From: an uncultured Saprospiraceae bacterium
GTDB taxonomy: Bacteria > Bacteroidota > Bacteroidia > Chitinophagales > Saprospiraceae
DNA length: 64,000 nucleotides
Assembly: GCA_937921825.1 (NCBI GenBank)
Contig: CAKZVK010000025.1
Coordinates: 21,090 to 85,089, forward strand
Reading direction: 5' to 3'
The position numbers were made by a program, and so were the translations under genes. This document shows, one piece after another, positions 46,259-54,395 of this stretch. Each line of letters begins with the position of its first letter. Positions within the stretch are counted from its first letter, which is position 1. Under the pieces are notes generated by a model, which did no database searches, was not told the origin of the DNA, and worked only from the letters and a program-made list of their open reading frames with translations.

Positions 46259-46346
46259 ATAACCCCTAATCTGTTACAAATATTGTCACAAATAACCCCT
46301 AATCTGTTACAAGTATTGTAACAAATAACCCCTAATTTGTTACATG
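46259..46346. repeat. Three 33-bp tandem repeats containing a palindrome, upstream of the AAA/DUF4143 gene
   Basis: Units begin at 46259, 46292 and 46325, with a strict 33-base period; the third is partial. Each opens ATAACCCCTAAT-y-TGTTACA. Between units 2 and 3 the repeat contains TGTTACAA-gta-TTGTAACA, a perfect inverted repeat; the copy between units 1 and 2 has one mismatch. The third unit supplies TTTG at 46336-46339. Iteron- or operator-like arrangement 29 bases before the ATPase ATG. Confidence 0.85.
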
Positions 46347-46370
46347 ACTGCTCAAAACCACCTATCTTTG
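46336..46370 (+). promoter_or_regulatory. Candidate promoter for the AAA/DUF4143 gene
   Basis: TATCTTTG at 46363-46370 is an exact TAnnTTTG box, and TTTG at 46336-46339 in the last repeat unit could be the -33 box (23-base gap, slightly long). The -7 box ends only 4 bases before the ATG, so the transcript would be leaderless or nearly so. Confidence 0.45.
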
Positions 46371-46374
46371 GGTT

Positions 46375-47718
46375 ATGTATAAGAGGAAAGTAATGCATAA
46401 GCTCCTAGAATGGAAGGCTAAAGCAAACAATAAGCCTCTTGTTCTGAAAGGTGCAAGGCAAGTAGGTAAGACGACAGTAGCCAAGCAGCTGGGTAAGGAA
46501 TATGAAGTTTTTGTACATCTCAATCTCGAAAAAGAAAAGGATGCCCAATACTTTAAGACCACGGACGACGTCAAAGTTATCTGGCAGAAAATCTTACTTG
46601 ATCAAAATATCCAAGCGAATGCAAGTACTCTGCTCTTTATAGATGAGATACAAGAAGTCCCTGAGGCGATCAGCATATTGAGATATTTCTATGAAGATTT
46701 GGCGGAAGTGGATGTTCTGGCTGCAGGCTCTTTACTGGAATTTGCACTTGCTGAAGTGCCTTCGTTTCCTGTGGGCCGTGTCCAGCAGATAATGCTCCAT
46801 CCTATGGACTTTGAAGAATTTTTGGAAGCACTAGGAGAAGATAATGCACTAGAATATTACCGTAACAAGCCATTAGATCCTATAGCTCATGACAAATTAG
46901 TTGCCCTATTCAATGAGTATATGCTTGTAGGTGGTATGCCCGAGGTCGTTGCGACCTATGTAGATAATGATAGATTGCTCACTCCATTACAAGAGGTCTA
47001 TAGTGCCATCTGGGATAACTATGTAAGTGATATAGAAAAATATGGTGCTAATTCTAGTGAGAGACGTATCCTCAGACACATTATTGCTACTGCACCACAG
47101 ATAAGAGATAGGATCACTTTTGCAGGCTTTGGCAATTCTGCCTATAAATCTCGAGAAGTCAGTGAGGCATTTAGGAAACTAGATAAGGCAGGACTCATTC
47201 TTCTGATCTATCCTACTAATAGTGTAATAAGTCCCATACAGCTTAACTATAGACGCAAACCCAAAATACAGTTTCTAGATACAGGGCTGCTCAATTATGC
47301 TTCGGGATTGCAAGGAGAAATGTTAGGCATTCAGGATATGAATAGTCTATACAAAGGGTACATTACTAATCATATGATGATACAAGAGCTTATAGCGACG
47401 AGTGATCGTTTTGGCTATTTGCCAGCTTTTTGGACTAGAGAAAATGCTAGTGCCAATGCAGAAGTTGACCTTGTAATACCCACAAGAAATGTCTTGATAC
47501 CCATAGAAGTGAAATCTGGAAAAAGTGGGCGACTACGTTCCCTTCATGAATTCATGGATAGATGCCCTCATACTACAGCTGTAAGGTTACTCGCAAATAC
47601 CTACTCTGAGGAAAAGATCAAAACGATGCGAGGCAAAGAATATACCCTTGTAAACCTGCCCTATTTTGCTGTCTCTAAAATCGGGAGTATAGAATTGAAT
47701 ATTAAAGTAAGTCAGTAG
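46375..47718 (+). CDS. AAA family ATPase with DUF4143 domain
   Basis: 447 residues. The N-terminus MYKRKVMHKLLEWKAK fits the family start. Walker A is GARQVGKTTVAKQL (about 27-40) and Walker B is LLFIDEIQEVPEAI (about 84-97). The DUF4143 part (about 205-400) holds DKAGLILLIYPTNSVISPIQ, and the end ENASANAEVDLVIPTRNVLI then PIEVKSGKSGRLRSLHEF has the D...ExK pattern of a nuclease-like fold. These ATPases are widespread, often in many copies per genome, and their role is unsettled; toxin-antitoxin or selfish-element roles have been suggested. The tandem repeats upstream are probably regulatory. Confidence 0.9.
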   Translation: MYKRKVMHKLLEWKAKANNKPLVLKGARQVGKTTVAKQLGKEYEVFVHLNLEKEKDAQYFKTTDDVKVIWQKILLDQNIQANASTLLFIDEIQEVPEAISILRYFYEDLAEVDVLAAGSLLEFALAEVPSFPVGRVQQIMLHPMDFEEFLEALGEDNALEYYRNKPLDPIAHDKLVALFNEYMLVGGMPEVVATYVDNDRLLTPLQEVYSAIWDNYVSDIEKYGANSSERRILRHIIATAPQIRDRITFAGFGNSAYKSREVSEAFRKLDKAGLILLIYPTNSVISPIQLNYRRKPKIQFLDTGLLNYASGLQGEMLGIQDMNSLYKGYITNHMMIQELIATSDRFGYLPAFWTRENASANAEVDLVIPTRNVLIPIEVKSGKSGRLRSLHEFMDRCPHTTAVRLLANTYSEEKIKTMRGKEYTLVNLPYFAVSKIGSIELNIKVSQ

Positions 47719-47780
47719 AATATTATCGTCCATTTGCCTATAAGAGTCATTCTCTAACTGCTGTGTTTTCTTGCCATAGG

Positions 47781-47814
47781 ACAACTTTATAGTTGTACTT
47801 CTGCTCTATTTTTG
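47781..47814 (+). promoter_or_regulatory. Candidate ahcY promoter with an overlapping palindrome
   Basis: TATTTTTG at 47807-47814 is an exact TAnnTTTG box 38 bases before the ahcY ATG. A palindrome, ACAACT-ttat-AGTTGT, occupies 47781-47796, where it would cover the -33 to -7 interval. This looks like an operator for a repressor. No -33 TTTG is visible. Confidence 0.45.
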
Positions 47815-47852
47815 TGGCATATTTTCAATCCTTTTATAAACAGATTAAAGAA

Positions 47853-49166
47853 ATGATAGAAACAGACACAAAAGTAAACTACAAAGTAAAAGACATCAGC
47901 TTAGCTGACTGGGGTAGAAAAGAAATTACTCTAGCTGAAGCAGAAATGCCAGGTCTTATGTCACTAAGAAAAGAGTTCGCAGGTAAGAATCCTCTTGCAG
48001 GAGCTAACATTGCAGGATGTCTACACATGACTATCCAGACAGCAGTACTAATAGAAACTCTTATAGATCTAGGTGCAGACGTTACATGGTCTTCTTGTAA
48101 TATCTTCTCTACTCAAGATCACGCAGCAGCAGCTATCGCAGCAGCAGGTATACCAGTTTTTGCTTGGAAAGGTATGAACGAAGAAGAATTTGAGTGGTGT
48201 ATAGAGCAGACACTTTCTAACTTTAAAGATGGTAAGCCATTGAATATGATCTTGGATGATGGAGGAGACTTGACGAACATGGTTCTAGATAAGTTTCCAG
48301 AATTAGTTCCTAACATCAAAGGTCTTTCTGAAGAAACTACTACAGGTGTACACAGATTACACGAAAGAGAAAAGGCAGGAACTCTACCTATGCCAGCTAT
48401 CAATATCAATGACTCAGTAACTAAGTCTAAGTTCGATAACAAGTATGGTTGTAAGGAGTCTTGTGTAGATGCGATCAGAAGAGCAACAGATGTGATGATG
48501 GCAGGTAAGGTTGCTGTAGTCGCAGGATACGGAGATGTAGGAAAAGGTTCTGTAGCTTCACTAGCAAGTGCAGGTGTAAGAGTTATCGTTACTGAGATAG
48601 ATCCTATCTGTGCACTACAAGCTGCAATGGACGGATTTGAAGTAAAGAAAATGGCAGATGCTATCAAAGAAGCGGATATAGTAGTAACGGCAACGGGTAA
48701 CTATAACATCGTAGATGCAGAGCACTTCAAGGCACTCAAAGACAAAGCAATCGTATGTAATATCGGTCACTTTGATAATGAGATCAACATGGCATGGTTA
48801 AATGAAAATCATGGCAACACAAAAGTTGAGATCAAGCCACAAGTAGACATGTACACGATAGACGGTAAAGATCTTATCGTTCTTGCTGAAGGAAGATTAG
48901 TAAACTTAGGTTGTGCTACTGGTCACCCATCATTTGTAATGTCTAATTCATTCACTAATCAAGTGCTTGCACAATTAGAGATATGGAATAACGGAGATCA
49001 GTATGAGAACAAAGTATACATGTTACCTAAGCACCTAGATGAGAAAGTAGCTAGATTACACTTATCTAAGATTGGCGTAGAGTTAGAAGAATTAACTCCA
49101 GACCAAGCAAAGTACATCGGTGTACAACAAGAAGGGCCATATAAGCCGGAGTACTACAGATACTAA
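47853..49166 (+). CDS. ahcY: Adenosylhomocysteinase (S-adenosylhomocysteine hydrolase)
   Basis: 437 residues from the ATG at 47853; an in-frame ATG at 47793 lies before the likely promoter and would add 20 unrelated residues. Motifs: [16 protein letters not shown] (about 20-35), [16 protein letters not shown] (about 53-68), [17 protein letters not shown], and the NAD-binding [15 protein letters not shown] (about 226-240). The substrate-site Lys and Asp are in [17 protein letters not shown]. The C-terminus ends in [10 protein letters not shown], as the family does. The enzyme splits S-adenosylhomocysteine to adenosine and homocysteine and keeps methylation running. A strong terminator follows. 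Confidence 0.97.
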   Translation: MIETDTKVNYKVKDISLADWGRKEITLAEAEMPGLMSLRKEFAGKNPLAGANIAGCLHMTIQTAVLIETLIDLGADVTWSSCNIFSTQDHAAAAIAAAGIPVFAWKGMNEEEFEWCIEQTLSNFKDGKPLNMILDDGGDLTNMVLDKFPELVPNIKGLSEETTTGVHRLHEREKAGTLPMPAININDSVTKSKFDNKYGCKESCVDAIRRATDVMMAGKVAVVAGYGDVGKGSVASLASAGVRVIVTEIDPICALQAAMDGFEVKKMADAIKEADIVVTATGNYNIVDAEHFKALKDKAIVCNIGHFDNEINMAWLNENHGNTKVEIKPQVDMYTIDGKDLIVLAEGRLVNLGCATGHPSFVMSNSFTNQVLAQLEIWNNGDQYENKVYMLPKHLDEKVARLHLSKIGVELEELTPDQAKYIGVQQEGPYKPEYYRY

Positions 49167-49195
49167 GATTAGAAATTATAAAATCTAAAATTGAA

Positions 49196-49226
49196 AAGCC
49201 CCGATGTAATGTCGGGGCTTTTTTTT
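49196..49226 (+). terminator. Rho-independent terminator after ahcY
   Basis: A perfect 9-bp stem, AAGCCCCGA (49196-49204) with TCGGGGCTT (49212-49220), encloses a 7-base loop and is followed by a run of T to 49226. It lies 30 bases after the ahcY stop. Confidence 0.94.
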
Positions 49227-49446
49227 GTTTGTCAAAAGAGTTCCTGGTTTTGATTTGTAGAAGTTATCTTAATAGATCGTTCTTACAGAATTTTTTCTGG
49301 TAGCAACAAGAATTTATTTACCTGTATAAGATATGAAGTATTAGTGGAATTTTACAGCATGGTTTCCTGATACTATGATGGTAAAAATTAATTTGTAGTA
49401 GTTATATTGTAAACATTTATTCTCTTCAAAACAATCTAATCAGCGC

Positions 49447-52400
49447 ATGGAAGGTGAAAATGGATTAGCAATATTACTGGGTAAATATCTGGCTACAATC
49501 GAGAAACATATTGTGAGCAGAGGTAAGCTAATAGATGTAGAAAAAAAGAATATTAATAGAACCATAATAAGGGACGGTATTGTATTTGATGTCCATATTA
49601 TGGGAACAACTAGATATGCTCTGTCCATAACAGTTAACTATGGCAAAAAGACTGTTATAGGCCAGTGTAGTTGTCCTTACCAAAAAAGCTGCAAGCATCT
49701 TGCTGCACTGTGTCTCAGTATTATAGCTAATCAGAAAAAAACGACTCGTTCATCTCGGTCTACAACTACGCCTCGAGCTAAAAAAGAAGAGGTACTTATT
49801 GCTGATAAGAAAAATAAGACACATACCATAACGGGTAATTCCTTGCAAGAAATTTATAAAAAAGTATACTCATTACCGAAAAAAAGATCATCAGATTATT
49901 ACAACTTGGATTTAAAAAATATTCTTGTAGGTAATGGCTTGGTCAAATCTGAAATGTATAAACAAGATTGGAGATATAGAAGCCATAACTATTCAATATT
50001 CCATACTTGTTACTTTACTTTCACAGATGAATCTATAACGATACAATGTCCAGATTGCTCATTTTATCCTAGAAAATTATGTAATTATGCTTTATTCGCC
50101 CTCCGAGATTTACTAGAAGAAGATGTTGTCTACGAAGACCAATACCTAGAGTATGATCTGATAATAGAAAGCATAGCGAAGTCGGATGGTTTGTCACAGG
50201 ACTATCTCAGAGAATATGCAGAAGTATTTTTAGACAACTCTAGTATGAGTTTTTCCATAACAGATCCAGCGGTAATTGCAAAGGATTCGCTGGCTGGTAT
50301 AATGGAAAAGAGTAGTAAAGTCAAGATTAAACGCGATAAGGAGCTGTTGCAATCTTTAGAGGAGCAAAACGTAAAGGGAGAGGCTTTTGTCTGGTCATCA
50401 GAGACGGGCTTGGAAAGCCAGAATCTATTTTTTATCATATCAGGAAAGTTAAATAATACTTCCACAAAGCTTAGCTCTCACATCACAGAAATTGAAAGAC
50501 CTGTGATGCTTTCGCCTGGTGGAATCACTCTATTTTGGGAATTGCAAAAATGTATGGTAGATGAAAGAAGCAATGAATATGAAGAGGATTTGGGGTTTGT
50601 AGAAAACTTTGTCCTTTTAATGAAAAAGGATCTTAACCACTTACAAGCAGATATTAATTATTACTATAATCCAGAAGGAGGTTATAGAAATTATGATAAT
50701 AGGTTAATGAAGAAAGACCTGAAGCTCATTAGATTTTCTGATCATTTTCTCAAAGTAAGAGTCGAAGCGTCTGTAGATAATAACCTATATGTATTGAGAT
50801 TAATTTGTAGAATAGGTGACGAAGAATTTAGCCTTTTTGAGTTATCTGAGGTAAGAGTAAGTTTATTGTTTGTGCTTTTAGGGGATACGGCTTATGTGTA
50901 TGATAATCCAGTTACATACAAGCTTATGCAGATATTTGATGGTAGGGATTTAATAAAATTCTTGCCTAGAAATACTTTGGAGTATTTTAAGTTGTTGCAT
51001 GATCTGAAAAAGGACTTTATGTTAGCACAGGATGAATCTCTTGCTGAACGTCAAATGACAGTCACAGAGATGTCGAAAAAAATCATACTCAAAGAGATAG
51101 GAGAGAATGTCGTTTTCTATCCTATGCTGAGTAAAAATGAAATAGAGTATAACTTGCTGGATATTCAGCCACTTGTACAAGATAAAATTGTCAGTGTCCC
51201 AGACTATGATGAGGTCCATAATTTTAAAAACCAATTCGAAGAATTACATCCAAGTTTTGGAAGAATAACTGATGGAGTCAGTTTTGGTCATCTTCATGTA
51301 AATAAGTACATAGCTAACGATTGGCATTTGAAGTTTTTCGAAAAATGTGAAAAAGAAAATATATCTCTAGAAGGCTTGGATAGCTTAGAGAAGATTAAAT
51401 TCAGTAAGCATAAGGCCGTCATAGAAACAGACCTTAGTTCAAAGATAGACTGGTTTGAGCTAGATGTAACTCTTGTGTTTGGAGAAGAAAAAATCCCCCG
51501 TAAGAAGTGGATAAAAGCCTTGAAGGAAGGTAAGTCAGTAATAGAACTTAAGGATGGTAGCTTAGGCATAATACCTGAAGAATGGATCGCACAGATGCAA
51601 AAGATACTTGCTATAGCGGATGTATCAGCAAAAAGTATTCAGATAAATAAACTTAGATTTAATATCATAGATGAGCTCTTTGCTGGAATCGATAATAAGT
51701 CTGTACTAGAAGAAATATCAGCTAAGAAAAAATTATTAAAATCTTATGATGACCTAGCAAATAAAAAAGAAATTCCCTCTATTGTAACGGCTACTCTCAG
51801 GCCGTACCAAGAGGCGTCTTTCCAGTGGATGCAGTTTCTGCAATCTTCGGGATTTGGTGGCATACTAGCGGATGATATGGGTTTAGGTAAGACTTTACAA
51901 ATCATCTGTCTATTAGCGGCAGCAAAAGACAAAGGCAAGTGTCACGCCTTAGTCGTTGTTCCTAAAAGTCTAGTCTTTAACTGGGTGAATGAAATAGATA
52001 AGTTTTGCCCTTCCCTCACTAGCCATGTTCATCATGGTGTACAGAGGAAGCTGGCGGTAAAAGAAATGAAAAAAGCAGATGTTGTTGTAAGTACTTATGG
52101 TACCGTAGTCAATGATATAGAAGATTTAAGAAAGAGAAAATTTACACATATCATTCTGGATGAGTCACAGGCCATAAAAAACCCTACATCTAAAAGATAC
52201 AAATCCATCAGACTACTGAAAAGTAATTTCAAACTCTGTGCGACAGGTACACCTATCCAGAACAATACCTTTGACCTTTATACTCAAGCGAGTTTTGCTA
52301 ATCCAGGCTTGCTTGGGAATCAGACTTATTTCAGACAAAATTTTGCTACACCTATAGATAAGAATCAAGACCGTGACGCTTCTGAGTTGTTACAAAAAAT

Positions 52401-53172
52401 GATACATCCATTTATACTGAGAAGAACCAAGGAGCAAGTTGCTAAAGACCTTCCAGACAAAGTAGAATCTATTATCTACTGTGAGCTGTACCCACATCAA
52501 AGAAAAATGTACGAGGAACTAAAGGAACAAATCAGACGTGATCTCCTGCAGCTCAGCGAAGATGATAGTCAACTGAAATTTATGGTGCTAGATGGGTTGC
52601 TGAGGCTGAGACAGTTGTGTAACTCGCCTTTGCTAGTGGATAATAAACTGAAGGGGAAAAAGGCTGAATCCATAAAGATAGACTCTCTGATCTATAAACT
52701 CACAGAAGAAATCGGTGGCGGGAGTGCCTTGGTATTCTCGCAGTTTGTTCAGATGCTCAGCCTTATCAGAAAGGAACTTGATGATAAGGGCATACCTTAT
52801 GCCTACCTCGATGGCTCTACTAATAATAGAGAAGCTGTCGTGAAGAAATATATGGAAGATGACGAATGTAAAATATTTCTCATCAGCCTTAAAGCCGGTA
52901 ACACAGGTCTCAACCTGACAAAGGCACAATATGTATTTCTCGTAGATCCATGGTGGAATCCTGCAGCAGAAGCACAAGCCATAGACAGAACACATAGAAT
53001 AGGACAAACCCAAAAAGTGTTTGCCTATAAGATGATCTGCAAAGATACTGTGGAAGAAAAGATCATCCTGTTACAGAATAAAAAGAAAAAAGTCGCTAAT
53101 CAGCTTATAAAAATAGATGACAGTTCCTTTAAAAGTATGGATAAAAAAGACTTGATGGCATTGTTTGATTAG
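49447..53172 (+). CDS. SNF2-family helicase with N-terminal SWIM zinc finger
   Basis: 1241 residues. The SWIM zinc finger is CSCPYQKSCKHLAALCLS (about 73-90). A long, poorly conserved middle part follows. The SNF2 ATPase begins at about 780 (LRPYQEASFQWMQFLQSSGF) with Walker A GILADDMGLGKTLQIICLLA (about 803-822), motif II as DESQAIKNPTSKRY (DESQ, about 904) and motif III ATGTPIQNNTFDLY. The C-terminal helicase lobe has LVFSQFVQMLSLI, SLKAGNTGLNLTKAQYVFLV and DPWWNPAAEAQAIDRTHRIG (about 1167-1186). Such enzymes translocate on double-stranded DNA; the bacterial SWIM-SNF2 group has no settled role, though HepA/RapA-like recycling of RNA polymerase is one suggestion. No neighbouring defence genes are seen. 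Confidence 0.93.
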   Translation: MEGENGLAILLGKYLATIEKHIVSRGKLIDVEKKNINRTIIRDGIVFDVHIMGTTRYALSITVNYGKKTVIGQCSCPYQKSCKHLAALCLSIIANQKKTTRSSRSTTTPRAKKEEVLIADKKNKTHTITGNSLQEIYKKVYSLPKKRSSDYYNLDLKNILVGNGLVKSEMYKQDWRYRSHNYSIFHTCYFTFTDESITIQCPDCSFYPRKLCNYALFALRDLLEEDVVYEDQYLEYDLIIESIAKSDGLSQDYLREYAEVFLDNSSMSFSITDPAVIAKDSLAGIMEKSSKVKIKRDKELLQSLEEQNVKGEAFVWSSETGLESQNLFFIISGKLNNTSTKLSSHITEIERPVMLSPGGITLFWELQKCMVDERSNEYEEDLGFVENFVLLMKKDLNHLQADINYYYNPEGGYRNYDNRLMKKDLKLIRFSDHFLKVRVEASVDNNLYVLRLICRIGDEEFSLFELSEVRVSLLFVLLGDTAYVYDNPVTYKLMQIFDGRDLIKFLPRNTLEYFKLLHDLKKDFMLAQDESLAERQMTVTEMSKKIILKEIGENVVFYPMLSKNEIEYNLLDIQPLVQDKIVSVPDYDEVHNFKNQFEELHPSFGRITDGVSFGHLHVNKYIANDWHLKFFEKCEKENISLEGLDSLEKIKFSKHKAVIETDLSSKIDWFELDVTLVFGEEKIPRKKWIKALKEGKSVIELKDGSLGIIPEEWIAQMQKILAIADVSAKSIQINKLRFNIIDELFAGIDNKSVLEEISAKKKLLKSYDDLANKKEIPSIVTATLRPYQEASFQWMQFLQSSGFGGILADDMGLGKTLQIICLLAAAKDKGKCHALVVVPKSLVFNWVNEIDKFCPSLTSHVHHGVQRKLAVKEMKKADVVVSTYGTVVNDIEDLRKRKFTHIILDESQAIKNPTSKRYKSIRLLKSNFKLCATGTPIQNNTFDLYTQASFANPGLLGNQTYFRQNFATPIDKNQDRDASELLQKMIHPFILRRTKEQVAKDLPDKVESIIYCELYPHQRKMYEELKEQIRRDLLQLSEDDSQLKFMVLDGLLRLRQLCNSPLLVDNKLKGKKAESIKIDSLIYKLTEEIGGGSALVFSQFVQMLSLIRKELDDKGIPYAYLDGSTNNREAVVKKYMEDDECKIFLISLKAGNTGLNLTKAQYVFLVDPWWNPAAEAQAIDRTHRIGQTQKVFAYKMICKDTVEEKIILLQNKKKKVANQLIKIDDSSFKSMDKKDLMALFD

Positions 53173-53182
53173 TGAGAGCAGA

Positions 53183-53204
53183 GAAAGATCGTTACGGGTC
53201 TTTC
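53183..53204 (+). other. Stem-loop just after the SNF2 gene
   Basis: GAAAGATC (53183-53190) pairs with GGTCTTTC (53197-53204), with one G-T pair and a 6-base loop. No T-run follows, so it is a weak terminator candidate; a stronger one follows at 53230. Confidence 0.4.
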
Positions 53205-53229
53205 CTGTAATATGTGTCAGTTGAATGAA

Positions 53230-53272
53230 AAAAAAGAGACTGTCTCATAAGTATGAGTTCAGCCTCTTTTTT
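53230..53272 (+). terminator. Hairpin terminator formed by the left end of the MITE-like element
   Basis: AAAAAAGAG (53230-53238) pairs with CTCTTTTTT (53264-53272), with further pairing of CTG/CAG and CTCATA/TATGAG interrupted by small bulges. The 3' arm ends in six T. It should stop transcription coming from the SNF2 gene. Confidence 0.6.
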
Positions 53273-53363
53273 ATATAATTAATCTTTACCCCCCCACTAC
53301 ATGAGAGGTGTTCGAATATGGAAGTCTCAGAGCATGGATTTCGTTATGAGACTTTCTCTTTTA
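53231..53363. mobile_element. MITE-like element, about 133 bp, with inverted terminal repeats
   Basis: The left end AAAAAGAGACTGTCTCATAA (53231-53250) and the right end TTATGAGACTTTCTCTTTTA (53344-53363) are inverted repeats with about 18 of 20 positions matching. The interior has no coding potential. The GAGACTGTCTCA type of end resembles ends of insertion sequences common in Bacteroidota (from memory, IS1182- or IS4-like). No transposase is in the window, so it would be a non-autonomous element. Target duplications cannot be recognised. Confidence 0.5.
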
Positions 53364-53591
53364 CTTTTATAATACAAGACAACGGGTCATTGGGAGGCTT
53401 ACTTTATACAGGGTGCAGACGGCGTAAATTAGTTCAAAGTCTAACTCAAAAATAAATCTTCCATTATGCGAAAGCGGCAAGATTGTACCTTTCTAAGGTC
53501 GATGTATGATTATATAGACATCCAACAATAATTCGTTGGTCCTGAAATTATTTTTTGCTGAAAGAATATGAACTTCTTATCACTCAATAGC

Positions 53592-54329
53592 CTAATACCA
53601 GATTCTCCAATACGGATTCTTCTGTCCTTCTATACTATCCGCTATAAATTTTTCTATCCTAGTATTTAGCTGTGCTAGAGTTGTTTTCTTGCCTTTCATT
53701 TTTTTGGGGATCGGAAGCTTTTCTATGGTCGTCTTGAGGTCGACTTTTGTAGCAGTGATTACTGCATCTCCATCATTAATATCTAGTTCTAATATCATAC
53801 CTGGCAGACCTGAATAACCTTCTGGTCCTCCACTCATCGGGATGGCGTCAGTAAACCAGGCATGGACAGTCTGTCCTTTGATTTTATTTTTGGTCTCTGC
53901 CTTCATGCAGAGGTATCCTTCTATTTCTTTTATTTCATTGAGAATTTTCCACTTTATTTTTGGGAGGTCTTCTTCTACTACGAAAGTGGTGCCGATTTCT
54001 TCTCTAAGATCATGGATCTTTTTATTCTTATAATCTCTGACGAGTACTAGAGCTCTTTTTTTCCAAGAGTAACCATAATCGTTTTCTGATTCCTTTTGAA
54101 TATATATAGACTTGTTGTCCATAAAAGTCAACTCAAAGTCACTGCCTTTATTTTCTTCTTTGCCCCAGGTTAGTGTTACCCTATCTACTTCTTCCTGACT
54201 GACATAGGGCAACTTAGACATAATAGATATCCAGTCTTGTTTTCTATTATAGGTTATTATTCCTTGGACGGCTTGGGCAGACATTTCTATACTCAAGAAA
54301 CAAAGTAGACCTAGAAGTATGTTTTTCAT
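53592..54329 (-). CDS. GLPGLI family protein
   Basis: 245 residues. The signal peptide (ILLGLLCFLSIEMSAQA) is followed by an all-beta domain. The family motif appears as GYSGLPGMILELDINDGDAV (about 172-191), preceded by VHAWFTDAIPMSGGP. GLPGLI proteins are secreted Bacteroidota proteins of unknown role, usually encoded next to a TonB-receptor-like barrel gene, as here: the barrel gene ends 66 bases upstream on the same strand. The mature protein should be periplasmic or surface-exposed. A TACTTTTG -7 box lies just upstream. Confidence 0.88.
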   Translation of the reverse strand: MKNILLGLLCFLSIEMSAQAVQGIITYNRKQDWISIMSKLPYVSQEEVDRVTLTWGKEENKGSDFELTFMDNKSIYIQKESENDYGYSWKKRALVLVRDYKNKKIHDLREEIGTTFVVEEDLPKIKWKILNEIKEIEGYLCMKAETKNKIKGQTVHAWFTDAIPMSGGPEGYSGLPGMILELDINDGDAVITATKVDLKTTIEKLPIPKKMKGKKTTLAQLNTRIEKFIADSIEGQKNPYWRIWY

Positions 54330-54346
54330 CTTTTCTTTTCTAATGA

Positions 54347-54354
54347 CAAAAGTA
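54347..54354 (-). promoter_or_regulatory. Candidate -7 box (TACTTTTG) for the GLPGLI gene
   Basis: Read on the minus strand, TACTTTTG fits TAnnTTTG and is identical to the gyrB box. It lies 17 bases before the GLPGLI ATG. The gene may also be served by the upstream barrel gene's promoter. Confidence 0.36.
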
Positions 54355-54395
54355 GGTGCTATAGGTGATAGATAAACTTAAGAATTTATTAAGGT

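Larger units (their letters stand above)
53173..53591. other. Gene-free spacer between SNF2 helicase and GLPGLI genes (419 bases)
   Basis: The spacer holds a stem-loop at 53183-53204, the MITE-like element at 53231-53363 with a terminator hairpin in its left end, and about 230 bases beyond with no recognisable gene or promoter. Seven consecutive C lie within the element near 53288. Confidence 0.6.

Noticed and set aside
47793..47852. 20-residue N-terminal extension of AhcY
   Set aside because: It overlaps the candidate promoter and bears no likeness to AhcY N-termini, so the ATG at 47853 is preferred.
48119..48667. 182-residue minus-strand frame inside ahcY
   Set aside because: Antisense to conserved AhcY motifs; long only because of codon bias.
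53288..53330. GTTCGAAT inside the MITE-like element, as in a tRNA T-loop
   Set aside because: No acceptor, D or anticodon stems can be drawn around it.
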